A DNA stretch of 36,976 nucleotides from an uncultured Bacilli bacterium (lineage in GTDB: Bacteria; Bacillota_I; Bacilli_A; RF39; UBA660): contig CANQHO010000091.1 in NCBI GenBank assembly GCA_947623815.1, positions 1 through 36,976 of the forward strand. Reading direction: 5' to 3'. Positions 23,495-32,312 of this stretch are shown piece by piece. Position 1 is the first letter of the stretch; every line of letters begins with the position of its first letter. Both the position numbers and the translations under genes were made by a program. A model generated the notes under the pieces. It was given only the letters and a program-made list of their open reading frames with translations. It had not been told where the DNA came from and made no database searches.

Positions 23495-24706
23495 CTATTC
23501 TGCTGTTAAATTATATGGTTTAGTTGAACTTCCATCCATGTCATCATCTTTAAATTTGACTCCAGATTTCAGAACTACGACTGGGCGCACTCCACTCGAA
23601 TTATTGCCGTTGCCGTAGTCCACAAACCGGCCGCTTGGAGTAGCATACCAAGCATACAAGTTGTAAGTGCTATAGGTAGACGCCAGCCAATAGTATGATC
23701 CTATGTCTATCATATCATTATCATGTCCACATTTTTTTGCATTTGTACTTCCGTAACATGTACTTTTGTTGCTTCCATTATCTTCTAGTGTGTAATTATT
23801 ATTTTTGTTTATTTGATATGTTATTAAATTAAAGTCTTCATTCGTCATATAATGTACACTTTGGGCGAACATTGAGTTTCCATATTTTGTCCATGCTTTA
23901 CTTTCTCCGGGACTACTTGAGGTTGACGCGGTTTCTAGTATTTTAACACTGGCTGCTGCTTGTCCACTGGCATGGTAGTAACATTCTGGGGTTCCAGCGT
24001 GAATTAAAGTTATTACTCCACTGCCTGATACATCTAGGACTCGCCATCCATTGTATTTAGTTTGATAACTACTATTATAGCATGTTATACTTTGACTCTT
24101 AGCTTTTCCTGTGGCTGCACTACTAGTTCCTTTATCGTATATGTTAAATTTTCCTTGACTATTTTGAGTGCTTGTTGCTACTCCGTAGCTTTCTAACTTT
24201 CCTTCTTCCCATGTTGACTCATCTGGTTCATAATTTACATATACACCAAAATCATCTGTAGTTGCCTCTCTACTTTCTTCTTTTGGTGGTACTCCCTCTC
24301 CTTCGGCCTTTTCTCCGATCCATGTTCCATTGAAACTAAATTTATACCCATTTATTACTAAATCTGTCACACCATTTACATTCCCATTTTTATCAAATAT
24401 TATTGTTCCACTACTTGGTAAACTTCCTTTTACATCTAATGTTAAAGGTACTTCTCCACAGGTTAATATATTTCCTTTTGCTGTACAATCCCCGGTTATT
24501 TTATTTTTTCTATTTTCCATTAAATGAATTATTACTCCTTTTTCACTGGCTTCCACATAGCCTATCGCACTACTTTTGGCCGCTCCATATCTGGCATTTT
24601 CGATGATGCGCAATATAACTGGGGTCGCTATTAACGCTATTACGGCTAATATTACTATTACCGCTAATAACTCTATTAGGGTAAAACCATTATAATTTTT
24701 CCTCAC
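23495..24706 (-). CDS. Type IV prepilin-like surface protein with C-type-lectin-like variable C-terminus
   Basis: An exported prepilin-like protein of unknown partner. Residues 1-7 form a short leader ending in Gly, and 8-30 (FTLIELLAVIVILAVIALIATPV) are the pilin N-terminal helix cut by prepilin peptidase; Glu at +5 is present. A pilin-type domain follows to about residue 135. A linker then leads to a domain with Cys residues and YNGWRVLDVSGSG near 220-232. The C-terminal part has YWLAS (339-343) and SGVRPVV (371-377), as in formylglycine-enzyme-like/C-type-lectin-like domains used by variable proteins. Codons 339-379 are about half G+C, far above their surroundings. The start has GGAG. A two-HTH regulator is divergent. 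Confidence 0.85.
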   Translation of the reverse strand: MRKNYNGFTLIELLAVIVILAVIALIATPVILRIIENARYGAAKSSAIGYVEASEKGVIIHLMENRKNKITGDCTAKGNILTCGEVPLTLDVKGSLPSSGTIIFDKNGNVNGVTDLVINGYKFSFNGTWIGEKAEGEGVPPKEESREATTDDFGVYVNYEPDESTWEEGKLESYGVATSTQNSQGKFNIYDKGTSSAATGKAKSQSITCYNSSYQTKYNGWRVLDVSGSGVITLIHAGTPECYYHASGQAAASVKILETASTSSSPGESKAWTKYGNSMFAQSVHYMTNEDFNLITYQINKNNNYTLEDNGSNKSTCYGSTNAKKCGHDNDMIDIGSYYWLASTYSTYNLYAWYATPSGRFVDYGNGNNSSGVRPVVVLKSGVKFKDDDMDGSSTKPYNLTAE

Positions 24707-24735
24707 AATTTATTTACTCCTTTCCTATCATATAT

Positions 24736-24744
24736 ATTATATCA
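24736..24744 (-). promoter_or_regulatory. Extended -10 promoter of the prepilin-like gene
   Basis: Minus strand TGATATAAT, an extended -10 box, about 30 bases before the ATG. No good -35 box is seen. Confidence 0.45.
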
Positions 24745-24817
24745 CATTTTGCTCGTATTTCGGACTATAAAATTTATTATTTCATATTTAATGTAAAAAT
24801 AATGACAGGTGGTAATT

Positions 24818-25252
24818 ATGAATTATAATTTATATAGTCTAAGAGAATATAATGATTTACTCCAAAAAGATATTTCTAAAATTATTGGTGTTCATGAAAG
24901 GACTTATTCTTCATGGGAAACTGAAACAAAAATAATTCCATTAAAGCATTTAAATACATTATGCAATTACTACAACGTTTCAATGGATTATGTATTAAAC
25001 TTATCCAAAAAGAAAAAAAATTCTAATATTAAAAAAATAAAAGAACTTAACAAAAAAGAAATAGGAAATAGAATTAAAATAATAAGACATGATAATAATT
25101 TAACATTACGTGATTTAGCTAAAGTATTAAATACCACATCATCAACAATTTCAGCCTATGAAACAGGCAAAACTCTAATATTAACAGCATTTGCTTACCA
25201 AATATGTAAAAAATATAAAGTTTCTTTAGACTGGTTATGTGGTAGAATTTAA
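24818..25252 (+). CDS. XRE-type regulator with two tandem HTH domains
   Basis: A DNA-binding protein built almost wholly from two lambda-repressor-type HTH domains. The first (about residues 5-62) holds LLQKDISKIIGVHERTYSSWE and ends LCNYYNVSMDYVLNL. A Lys-rich linker (about 63-78) follows. The second (about 82-142) holds LTLRDLAKVLNTTSSTISAYE and ends ICKKYKVSLDWLCG. The frame opens at GTG 24809, but AGGTGG precedes the ATG at 24818, which I choose (144 residues). It is divergent from the prepilin-like gene, only 111 bases away, and so could regulate it. There is no ligand or protease domain. Confidence 0.88.
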   Translation: MNYNLYSLREYNDLLQKDISKIIGVHERTYSSWETETKIIPLKHLNTLCNYYNVSMDYVLNLSKKKKNSNIKKIKELNKKEIGNRIKIIRHDNNLTLRDLAKVLNTTSSTISAYETGKTLILTAFAYQICKKYKVSLDWLCGRI

Positions 25253-25255
25253 AAA

Positions 25256-25286
25256 AAATATATTTTTAAATATCAAAAATATATTT
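25256..25286. terminator. Bidirectional AT-rich terminator-like hairpin
   Basis: Twelve-base arms AAATATATTTTT and AAAAATATATTT lie between the converging regulator and tatD and cover the tatD stop codon. It has no G or C in the stem, so strength is uncertain. Confidence 0.4.
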
Positions 25287-26003
25287 AGCATTTTCTTCAG
25301 TTACTTTAACTACTTCTTCATAAGAAATATTTTTAATTTCCGCTATTTTTTTAGCCACTAATTCAACATTATTCGGAACATTTTGTTTTCCTCTAAACGG
25401 TTCTGGAGTTAAATATGGACTATCAGTTTCTAAAACTAATCTATCAAGTGGTATTTCTTCAACCACCTTTTTTAATTTTTGACCATTTTTAAAAGTTAAA
25501 ACTCCTCCAATACCAAAATAAATACCCAATTTTAAAAATTCTTTGGCCATTTCTAAAGAATAACTATAACAATGCATAATAGCCTTAGTTTGTAAATGAC
25601 TTTTTAATATATCCAAAGTATCTTGACAAGCATCTCTTGAATGTATTACCACTGGTAATTGATATTTATTGGCTAATTCAATTTGTTTAATAAATAAATT
25701 TTTTTGTTCATTTTTGTTATTTGTATCATAATGATAATCTAAACCAATTTCTCCAATACCAACAACTTTGGCATTTTTTATATTATTTTCAATAAATGTT
25801 AAATCAACATTATTTGTTGCATACTCAGGGTGGATCCCTAAGGTTACAAAAACATTAGAATACTTGTCACTTAACATTAACATTTCTTTATTACTTTTTA
25901 AATCAACACCAGATGCTATCATAATACCAAGCATATTTTTTACAATACTATCAACATTCTCATAATCACTTTCAAACAAATGACAATGGGTATCAATTAA
26001 CAT
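25266..26003 (-). CDS. tatD: TatD-family metal-dependent DNase
   Basis: A TIM-barrel hydrolase of the TatD/YcfH family with 3'-5' exonuclease or related phosphodiesterase activity, implicated in DNA repair or quality control. Metal ligands: His6 and His8 in DTHCHL, the Glu of GEIGLDYHYD near 92, the His in PVVIHSRD, the His in AIMHCYS, and the Asp in VLETDSPYL. Length is 245, as in Bacillus YabD. It follows the small membrane protein gene by 4 bases, and is the last gene of the dnaX-to-tatD run. It retains its place from the Bacillus origin cluster. Confidence 0.94.
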   Translation of the reverse strand: MLIDTHCHLFESDYENVDSIVKNMLGIMIASGVDLKSNKEMLMLSDKYSNVFVTLGIHPEYATNNVDLTFIENNIKNAKVVGIGEIGLDYHYDTNNKNEQKNLFIKQIELANKYQLPVVIHSRDACQDTLDILKSHLQTKAIMHCYSYSLEMAKEFLKLGIYFGIGGVLTFKNGQKLKKVVEEIPLDRLVLETDSPYLTPEPFRGKQNVPNNVELVAKKIAEIKNISYEEVVKVTEENAKYIFDI

Positions 26004-26007
26004 ATTC

Positions 26008-26169
26008 CTACCTTCTTTTTATAAAACTCATAATTTCAATTATACATACTAGAAAAAGATATATCCAATCAATAATATTTTGAGATTGAATAGCACTAAA
26101 CAAAACAAAAAGCAAAAATACCCCAAACACTAGACGCATTAACATTACTTCACTCTTTGTTAATTTCAT
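26008..26169 (-). CDS. Small membrane protein, 53 aa
   Basis: A short frame, too small for usual gene calls, but with AAGGAG 7 bases before its ATG and its TAG 4 bases before tatD. It reads M-K-L-T-K-S-E-V-M-L, then two hydrophobic stretches: about 11-25 (MRLVFGVFLLFVLFS) and 31-49 (NIIDWIYLFLVCIIEIMSF), and ends KRR. Both are long enough to be membrane helices, with positive charges at both ends. It lies between spoVT and tatD. I know no named family for it; possibly a small spore or envelope protein. Confidence 0.65.
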   Translation of the reverse strand: MKLTKSEVMLMRLVFGVFLLFVLFSAIQSQNIIDWIYLFLVCIIEIMSFIKRR

Positions 26170-26235
26170 AATTTTCTCCTTTTCCTCTCGAACAAGTTTA
26201 TAATACCATAAAAGTCAAGGAAATGCACAAAAAAC

Positions 26236-26255
26236 TTGTCGACATACTTCGACAA
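26236..26255 (-). terminator. Terminator after spoVT
   Basis: Minus-strand arms TTGTCGA and TCGACAA with a 6-base loop, then GTTTTTTG. It separates spoVT from the small membrane protein and tatD. Confidence 0.7.
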
Positions 26256-26268
26256 AGTGTAAAGTAAA

Positions 26269-26799
26269 TTATTCTTCCAAATACTTCATAAAAAACTCGG
26301 CTGCTATATTAGCCACTTTTTCTTCAACTTCTGATAATCTATTTATTTGTGAAAAAATAATAACAAAACCCATCATATCGCCCCGGACAAAAATTGGTTT
26401 TAATATATAAGTACATTCAATTTTTTTATTAGACACAATTTCTAATATTTTTTTATGTTTTTCTAATATATTTTCATGTCTTTTTATCGATGTTAACATA
26501 GCATCACTTAAATATTGATTTAAAAATTCTTTTTTATAAGGACCACTAGCAGCAATAACACTATCAGTATCAGTAATAATGATATTTTCTTTTAAAAATG
26601 AATAAATTGAATCCGTAAAATACTGGGCAAAATCACTTATTCTTTTAACTAAAGAATATTTTTTTAAAATAAGTTGATCTCCCTGTACAAAAATTTCAAC
26701 ATTTTCTCCTTCTAAAAGTCTCATAGATTTTCTTATTTCTTTAGGAATAACTAATCTACCTAATTCATCAATGCGTCTAATCATTCCTGTCGTCTTCAT
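26269..26799 (-). CDS. spoVT: Stage V sporulation regulator SpoVT
   Basis: An AbrB-type transcription factor acting in the forespore under sigma-G control in Bacillus. Residues 1-50 are the swapped-hairpin AbrB domain (TTGMIRRIDELGRLVIPKEIR, then ENVEIFVQGDQLILKKY). Residues about 55-176 are the GAF-like domain. At 176 residues it matches the two-domain SpoVT length, whereas AbrB lacks the GAF half. AAGGAGG precedes the ATG. It follows mfd on the same strand, as in Bacillus. Its presence is a strong sign that the organism forms spores. Confidence 0.94.
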   Translation of the reverse strand: MKTTGMIRRIDELGRLVIPKEIRKSMRLLEGENVEIFVQGDQLILKKYSLVKRISDFAQYFTDSIYSFLKENIIITDTDSVIAASGPYKKEFLNQYLSDAMLTSIKRHENILEKHKKILEIVSNKKIECTYILKPIFVRGDMMGFVIIFSQINRLSEVEEKVANIAAEFFMKYLEE

Positions 26800-26854
26800 T
26801 TTTTCCTCCTTACTTTTAGAATAACAAAAAAAGAAAAAAGTATTCTAAAAATGA

Positions 26855-29800
26855 TTATTTTTCATCCTTTTTTAAACTTTTTTCCATTATTTTTATAAAA
26901 TCAATTAAATAATAAATAAAATGCTTATCCAAATTGACAAAATCTAAGGTTACTACTAATCGATTTAAACTCATAGAAAATCTAAAATTACGAGTTAAAT
27001 TAGAACATTCTAAAAATAACTTATCTCCTTCAATTTTATCAGTTAATTCTTTAGGCAATATTATCGAAATAAAATTAACAGTTTGCTTAACATCTTTAAT
27101 ATTATACTTCTTAGCCAATTTTTCAAACCATTCTTCATGCATATATATTAGTAAATTGTCGGATAATTTTCCAAATCGATCTTCTAATTCTTCTTTGACT
27201 TTCAATAAAGTTTCATGTGATTCAATTTGATTTATTTTTTTATGAATTTCAATTTTTAAATCAGGATCTAATACATATTGATCCGATATATTAGTACTAA
27301 CATCAACTAAAGGTAATTCACTAACTTCTTTTTGAGCAGTAACTTTTTTACCTTTTAATTTATCAATTTCTTCATTTAACATCGACATATAAAGTTCTAC
27401 CCCAACACTGTCGATAAAACCGGCCTGTTCACTTCCTAAAATATCTCCAGCCCCTCTTATAGATAAATCACGCATGGCTACTCTAAAACCATTACCTAAT
27501 TCAGTAAATTCTTTTATAACATTTAATCTCTTACTAGCCACTGTTGATAAAATATTACCCGGACGATACATTAAATAACAATAAGCAATTTTATTACTTC
27601 TTCCTACTCTACCCCTTATTTGATACAGTTGTGATAAACCAAATCGATCAGAATCATAAATAAGTAAAGTATTAACATTAGGTATATCTATTCCTGTTTC
27701 AATTATTGTCGTACAAAGAAGAATATCATATTCATGATCAATAAATTTAATCATAACATTTTCTAATTCTTCTTTGGACATTCTTCCATGGGCGTAAATA
27801 ATTCTTGCTTCCGGCACTAATCTTTTTAACTCTTCTTGTTTTTGTTCAATACCATCGACATAATTATATAAAATAAATACTTGTCCTTGTCTAGCTAATT
27901 CTTTATATATGGCATCTTTTATTATTGATAAATTTTCTTCTAATACATAAGTTTGAACAGGATATCTATCTACTGGAGGTGTTTCTATTAAGGATAAACT
28001 TCTTAACCCAGTCATCGACATTTGTAATGTCCTAGGAATTGGCGTAGCCGATAAAGTTAATACATCAATATTATTTTTTAAACTTTTAATTTTTTCTTTA
28101 TGTTTTACTCCAAAACGTTGTTCTTCATCAATAACTAATAAACCTAAATCTTTAAATTTAACATCATCACTTAGTAAACGGTGAGTTCCAATTACAATAT
28201 CGGTTTTACCTTCTTGGATTTTTTCAATAGTTTCTTTTAATTGTTTGTTTTTAACAAATCGGTTTAATAAAGAAATAGATGTTCCGGTATTTTTAAATCT
28301 TTCAATAGCATTTTGATAATGTTGGTTAGATAAAATAGTGGTTGGACATAAATATGCCACTTGTTTACCAGATAAAACGGCTTTATACATCGCTCTAAAG
28401 GCCACTTCAGTTTTACCATAGCCAACATCACCACATAAAAGTCTATCCATAGGATGGGGTTTTTCCATATCTCTTTTTATTTCTTCACTTACTTTATGTT
28501 GATCAACAGTATCTTCATATACAAATTCTGATTCAAACAAGATTTGATTTTCATCATCTTTGACAAAGGCAAATCCTTTGGCGGTTTGGCGAGCAGCATA
28601 TAATTTTAATAAATCCCCAGCAATACTTTCAATTTTTTTTCTAACTCTTATTTTGGTTTTAGCCCATTCTGTTCCACCCAATTTATTTATTTTTGGAACT
28701 ATATTATCATTAGATGAATATTTACTTATATAATCAATTTTTTCAACCGGAATATATAATTTATCCCCACCTTTATATTCAATGGCTAGATAATCTTTTA
28801 ATACGTTGTTTTTCTTCAATGTTTTTAAACCGACATACTTTCCTATTCCATGAACTGAATGAACAATATAATCACCAATATTTAATTTATTTATATCTTT
28901 AATTCTGGTTCCCATTTTAAATTTATTTTTATAAGGAACGATTATATCTTTTTTATGAAAAAGTTCTCTTTCAGTTATAATAACATAATTTTCAAAAATA
29001 AATCCTTCATGCATTTGTTTAATAATTATATTGATTTTATTATTGATTATTTCTTTTTCATTTGTAAATACTATATTGTTTAATTTTAATTCATCAATTA
29101 AATTGTTGACTTGATAACGATTTTTTAAACATATAATAACTGTTTTTTTATCTTTTATATATTTATTTAATAATTCTTTTATATCTTTAATATTTTTAGG
29201 CAAATAATCAAGTTCATAGGAATTATATTGTTCTTCATTTATATTAGTTATTTTATTATCATAATTAGTAAAATAAATATGATTATTTTGTTTTAATGGT
29301 TCAAATTTATGCATATAAGCAGTGTCAGCCGGTAATTCTTTACTTATATTATATTGTTTTATATCTTCTAGTAAGGTGTTATAACTTTGTAATAAATCTT
29401 GGTATTGATCAAAAAAAACATAACAAGGCGCAAAATATTTTTCTATATTCACAACATCAGTATATTTTGGTAAATCCTGATAACTAAGTTCTTCATCATT
29501 TTTATCTACTAAAAACTCGGTATTTGGCAAAATAGATACTTCATCTATTTCATATTTCATTTTTTGGGTTTCCGTATCAAAAACTCTAATTGATTCAATT
29601 GTATCACCAAAAAATTCTAATCTGATAGGATTTTCTTCATCTATAGGAAATATGTCAATAACAAAACCTCTTAAGGCCATATCTCCAGTTTTAGTTACAA
29701 TAATATCTTTTTTATATCCTAGTTGATCTAACTTTTCTATTAGTTCTTTCATAGAATAATCGGTATTTTTTTTAATTTTTACTGTTGAATTTTTAAATTT

Positions 29801-30142
29801 TTCTAAAGAAGGTAAATATCTTAAATATCCCATTAAATTAGTGACAATTATTTTTTTTTGACCATGACAAAATAAAGTAGACAATCTGTTACTTTGCAGT
29901 TCCGGACTACTCGCTAAGGCCACACTAGTAAAAAAATCATCCATAGGAAATAATAATACTTGGTCTGTATAATCTTGTATATATTGAAACATTTTATTGG
30001 CTTCAAATAAACTATTCATCACATAAATTACACTATTTTCTTGATTTTGAAAATAATTATAAACATATAATGCCCGCATAGAAAATGTTAAGCCCGATAC
30101 GCTATTTGTTTCATTAAATAAACATTTTTTAAAAATATTCAT
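26855..30142 (-). CDS. mfd: Transcription-repair coupling factor Mfd
   Basis: A DNA translocase that removes RNA polymerase stalled at damage and recruits UvrA. The UvrB-like N-terminal part spans about 1-330 (LRGFVIDIFPID in D1). The RNA polymerase-interacting CarD-like domain contains IGDYIVHSVHGIGKYVGL, then YIPVEKIDYISKY. The helicase core has GDVGYGKTE near 571-579, the DEEQ box near 672, and SATPIPRTLQMSM. The translocation motif region (IIETGIDIPNVNT, QIRGRVGRSN) and a TRCF C-terminal domain complete it. The length, 1095, is somewhat shorter than the Bacillus protein. GAAAGGAG precedes the ATG; a terminator separates it from pth. Confidence 0.97.
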   Translation of the reverse strand: MNIFKKCLFNETNSVSGLTFSMRALYVYNYFQNQENSVIYVMNSLFEANKMFQYIQDYTDQVLLFPMDDFFTSVALASSPELQSNRLSTLFCHGQKKIIVTNLMGYLRYLPSLEKFKNSTVKIKKNTDYSMKELIEKLDQLGYKKDIIVTKTGDMALRGFVIDIFPIDEENPIRLEFFGDTIESIRVFDTETQKMKYEIDEVSILPNTEFLVDKNDEELSYQDLPKYTDVVNIEKYFAPCYVFFDQYQDLLQSYNTLLEDIKQYNISKELPADTAYMHKFEPLKQNNHIYFTNYDNKITNINEEQYNSYELDYLPKNIKDIKELLNKYIKDKKTVIICLKNRYQVNNLIDELKLNNIVFTNEKEIINNKINIIIKQMHEGFIFENYVIITERELFHKKDIIVPYKNKFKMGTRIKDINKLNIGDYIVHSVHGIGKYVGLKTLKKNNVLKDYLAIEYKGGDKLYIPVEKIDYISKYSSNDNIVPKINKLGGTEWAKTKIRVRKKIESIAGDLLKLYAARQTAKGFAFVKDDENQILFESEFVYEDTVDQHKVSEEIKRDMEKPHPMDRLLCGDVGYGKTEVAFRAMYKAVLSGKQVAYLCPTTILSNQHYQNAIERFKNTGTSISLLNRFVKNKQLKETIEKIQEGKTDIVIGTHRLLSDDVKFKDLGLLVIDEEQRFGVKHKEKIKSLKNNIDVLTLSATPIPRTLQMSMTGLRSLSLIETPPVDRYPVQTYVLEENLSIIKDAIYKELARQGQVFILYNYVDGIEQKQEELKRLVPEARIIYAHGRMSKEELENVMIKFIDHEYDILLCTTIIETGIDIPNVNTLLIYDSDRFGLSQLYQIRGRVGRSNKIAYCYLMYRPGNILSTVASKRLNVIKEFTELGNGFRVAMRDLSIRGAGDILGSEQAGFIDSVGVELYMSMLNEEIDKLKGKKVTAQKEVSELPLVDVSTNISDQYVLDPDLKIEIHKKINQIESHETLLKVKEELEDRFGKLSDNLLIYMHEEWFEKLAKKYNIKDVKQTVNFISIILPKELTDKIEGDKLFLECSNLTRNFRFSMSLNRLVVTLDFVNLDKHFIYYLIDFIKIMEKSLKKDEK

Positions 30143-30165
30143 TTTTAACTCCTTTCACCAAGAAA

Positions 30166-30185
30166 AAGATACAGATTAGTATCTT
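30166..30185 (-). terminator. Terminator after pth
   Basis: Arms AAGATAC and GTATCTT with a 6-base loop, then TTTTTC on the minus strand. It covers the pth stop codon, so mfd may be transcribed partly from a separate start. Confidence 0.65.
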
Positions 30186-30744
30186 ATTTTCTATTATATT
30201 TATTCATTAACTCATCAAAGGTCATTTTTAAAAAGTCATTAACTATATTTGGTACTTTTTCTATAATATCATTTATTATTTCTAAATCTTCATTTTTTAT
30301 TTTACCTAATACATAGTCTTTGGTATCAATTTCTTTATTATTTGATATTCCTATTTTCATTCTTTTATATTTATTAGTGTGTAAATGTTGTTCAATATTC
30401 TTAAGACCATTATGACCACCACTTTTACCTGAAGGTCTCAGTTTATATTTACCAACTGGTAGATCCAAATCATCATGAATTATAAAAATATCATCGACAT
30501 CTATTTTAAAATAATCAACAAAGTCTCTAACTACTTCTCCCGATAAATTCATATATTTTTGGGGTTTTAATAAAATTATTTTTTCATCATTATCAAAATA
30601 TGATGTATACAGTCCGCCAAATTTTTTTTTATCAAAAGTAAGATTATGAATACTGGCTAAAAAATCTATGGCCATAAACCCAACATTATGCCGTGTTTTA
30701 TCATATTCTTTTCCTTTATTTCCCAATCCAACTATAAGTTTCAT
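30184..30744 (-). CDS. pth: Peptidyl-tRNA hydrolase
   Basis: Frees tRNAs from peptidyl-tRNA released by stalled ribosomes; essential in bacteria. Motifs: GLGNKGKEYDKTRHNVGF at 6-23, in which His19 is catalytic, Asn (LKPQKYMNLSGE) in the middle, then HDDLDLPVGKYKLRPSGKSGGHNGLK with its Asp. At 186 residues it has normal length. Its start overlaps the end of rsmI by 4 bases (ATGA). In Bacillus pth directly precedes mfd and spoVT, as here. Confidence 0.96.
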   Translation of the reverse strand: MKLIVGLGNKGKEYDKTRHNVGFMAIDFLASIHNLTFDKKKFGGLYTSYFDNDEKIILLKPQKYMNLSGEVVRDFVDYFKIDVDDIFIIHDDLDLPVGKYKLRPSGKSGGHNGLKNIEQHLHTNKYKRMKIGISNNKEIDTKDYVLGKIKNEDLEIINDIIEKVPNIVNDFLKMTFDELMNKYNRK

Positions 30745-31580
30745 TTTTCACCTCTATGATAAACTTGATAAACCTCATTTTTAGTAATTTTTCTTTCCTT
30801 AGCCACTAATTTTATTGCCTCTTTTGCACTTATACCTTCTTCTATATATTTTTCAATATGGTCTTTTATGGAAATATTTGGTTGTTCTATTGTTTTGTGT
30901 CCTTCCAACACTAACACCATTTCTCCTTTAGTTTGCAATTGATTTTGTACTTCTTCTACTCTTCCTCTATATATTTCTTCATATTTTTTTGATATTTCCC
31001 GGGAAATACTTATCTGAATATTTCCCATTACTTTTAAGATATCTTGTAAAGTCTTTTCTATTCTGTGAGGTGATTCATACAATATTATAGTAAAAGGATA
31101 ATTTTTTAAATTTTCCAATTCTTTTATTCTATGACTTTGTTTATTACTTAGAAATCCATAAAATAAAAAAGGGTGCGGGGCTAAACCGGAGGTTGTTAAA
31201 GCCGAAACAAAAGCCGTTGGGCCAGGTAAGGAAACAACATTAAAATTATTTTCTATAGCAATTTTTACTAAATCGTATCCAGGATCACTTATTATTGGAG
31301 TTCCCCTATCAGTTACAATACCAACATTTTTACCTTCGTTTAAATATTGTAATAATTTGGGTATATTATTTTTTTCATTATAATTATGGCTAGAAACTAA
31401 TGGTTTATGTATATCTAATTTTTTTAATAAAAGGGCAGTTTCTCTAGTATCTTCTGAAAAAATAATATCCACCATTTTTAAAGTATTTATACTTCTAATA
31501 GTTATATCTTCCATATTTCCAATCGGAGTGGGAATTAAATATACTGTTGGGCTATTATCATAACTTTTTTGTGATTTCAT
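30741..31580 (-). CDS. rsmI: 16S rRNA 2'-O-ribose C1402 methyltransferase RsmI
   Basis: RsmI methylates the 2'-OH of C1402 in 16S rRNA. The tetrapyrrole-methylase fold shows YLIPTPIGNMEDITIRS near 14-30, FSEDTRET, and VSLPGPTAFVSALTTSGL. The C-terminus has the small helical tail ending with KITKNEVYQVYHRG. The start has AAAGGA upstream. It lies between yabB and pth, its usual place; the short yazA gene often found next to it is absent. Confidence 0.95.
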   Translation of the reverse strand: MKSQKSYDNSPTVYLIPTPIGNMEDITIRSINTLKMVDIIFSEDTRETALLLKKLDIHKPLVSSHNYNEKNNIPKLLQYLNEGKNVGIVTDRGTPIISDPGYDLVKIAIENNFNVVSLPGPTAFVSALTTSGLAPHPFLFYGFLSNKQSHRIKELENLKNYPFTIILYESPHRIEKTLQDILKVMGNIQISISREISKKYEEIYRGRVEEVQNQLQTKGEMVLVLEGHKTIEQPNISIKDHIEKYIEEGISAKEAIKLVAKERKITKNEVYQVYHRGEK

Positions 31581-31592
31581 ATTTTTCCTTTC

Positions 31593-32312
31593 TTATTTTA
31601 CATATTCTAATATTTGGTTAGTGTATTCATTTTTATCATCATAAACATATAAAGGATCAAATATTTTAAGTCCTGGATTTCCATTTTTTATTCCTTCAAT
31701 TAGCAATATATTTGCTTCTTTATTTTTTTTAGGATAAACAAATTGAATTTTTTTAGGTTCTAATCTATATTTTTTCATTAGCATTATTATATCAACTAAT
31801 CGTTCTGGTCTATGTACTAGTGCTAATCTCCCACCGTTTTTTAAAAGTTTTTTACTTATTTTCATTATTTCATCAAGATTTAAAGACAATTCATGTCTAG
31901 CATATGTTTTCCTTTCCTTGTCATTTAAATGGGAACCTTCTGATGTTTTAAAGTATGGAGGATTGCATGTTATTAAGTCAAAACTTTCAGTATCCATAAC
32001 TTGATAATAATGTTTTATATCATCTTCAATTATTTCTATTTGCTTTTCTAATTTATTATAAGCAATTGACTTTTTTGCCAACTCAACTGAGCTTTTTTGA
32101 ATTTCAACACCTTTAATGTAATTGTCGGTTCTAGTAGATAAAATTATTGGGATAACTGCATTTCCAGTTCCTATATCTAAAATATTTTTAGTGCGTTTAG
32201 TTAAGGTTACAAAATGGGGTAATAATACTGAATCTAATGAAACTAAAAAAGAGTTTGTGTCTTGATATACGCATAATTGTGGTGAGCCAAAAATATAATT
32301 TAATTTTTCCAT
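31593..32312 (-). CDS. yabB: tRNA1(Val) (adenine37-N6)-methyltransferase (YabB/TrmN6 type)
   Basis: A SAM-dependent methyltransferase of the YabB/TrmN6 group, modifying A37 of valine tRNA in relatives. The SAM site ILDIGTGNAVIPIILS begins near residue 44, and the catalytic NPPY sits in LITCNPPYFKTSEGS near 112-126. The length (239) is normal. Its ATG overlaps the TAA of the ricT gene (TAATG), so the two are translationally coupled. The assignment rests on the NPPY motif and on gene order. Confidence 0.9.
   Translation of the reverse strand: MEKLNYIFGSPQLCVYQDTNSFLVSLDSVLLPHFVTLTKRTKNILDIGTGNAVIPIILSTRTDNYIKGVEIQKSSVELAKKSIAYNKLEKQIEIIEDDIKHYYQVMDTESFDLITCNPPYFKTSEGSHLNDKERKTYARHELSLNLDEIMKISKKLLKNGGRLALVHRPERLVDIIMLMKKYRLEPKKIQFVYPKKNKEANILLIEGIKNGNPGLKIFDPLYVYDDKNEYTNQILEYVK

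Noticed and set aside
24330-24606. Overlapping plus-strand frames inside the prepilin-like gene
   Set aside because: No ribosome site and a skewed Leu/Phe composition; they are antisense shadows of the prepilin gene.
26806-26850. Hairpin TTTAGAATA/TATTCTAAA between mfd and spoVT
   Set aside because: The loop, not the tail, is T-rich and no T run follows the stem, so it is not a convincing terminator.
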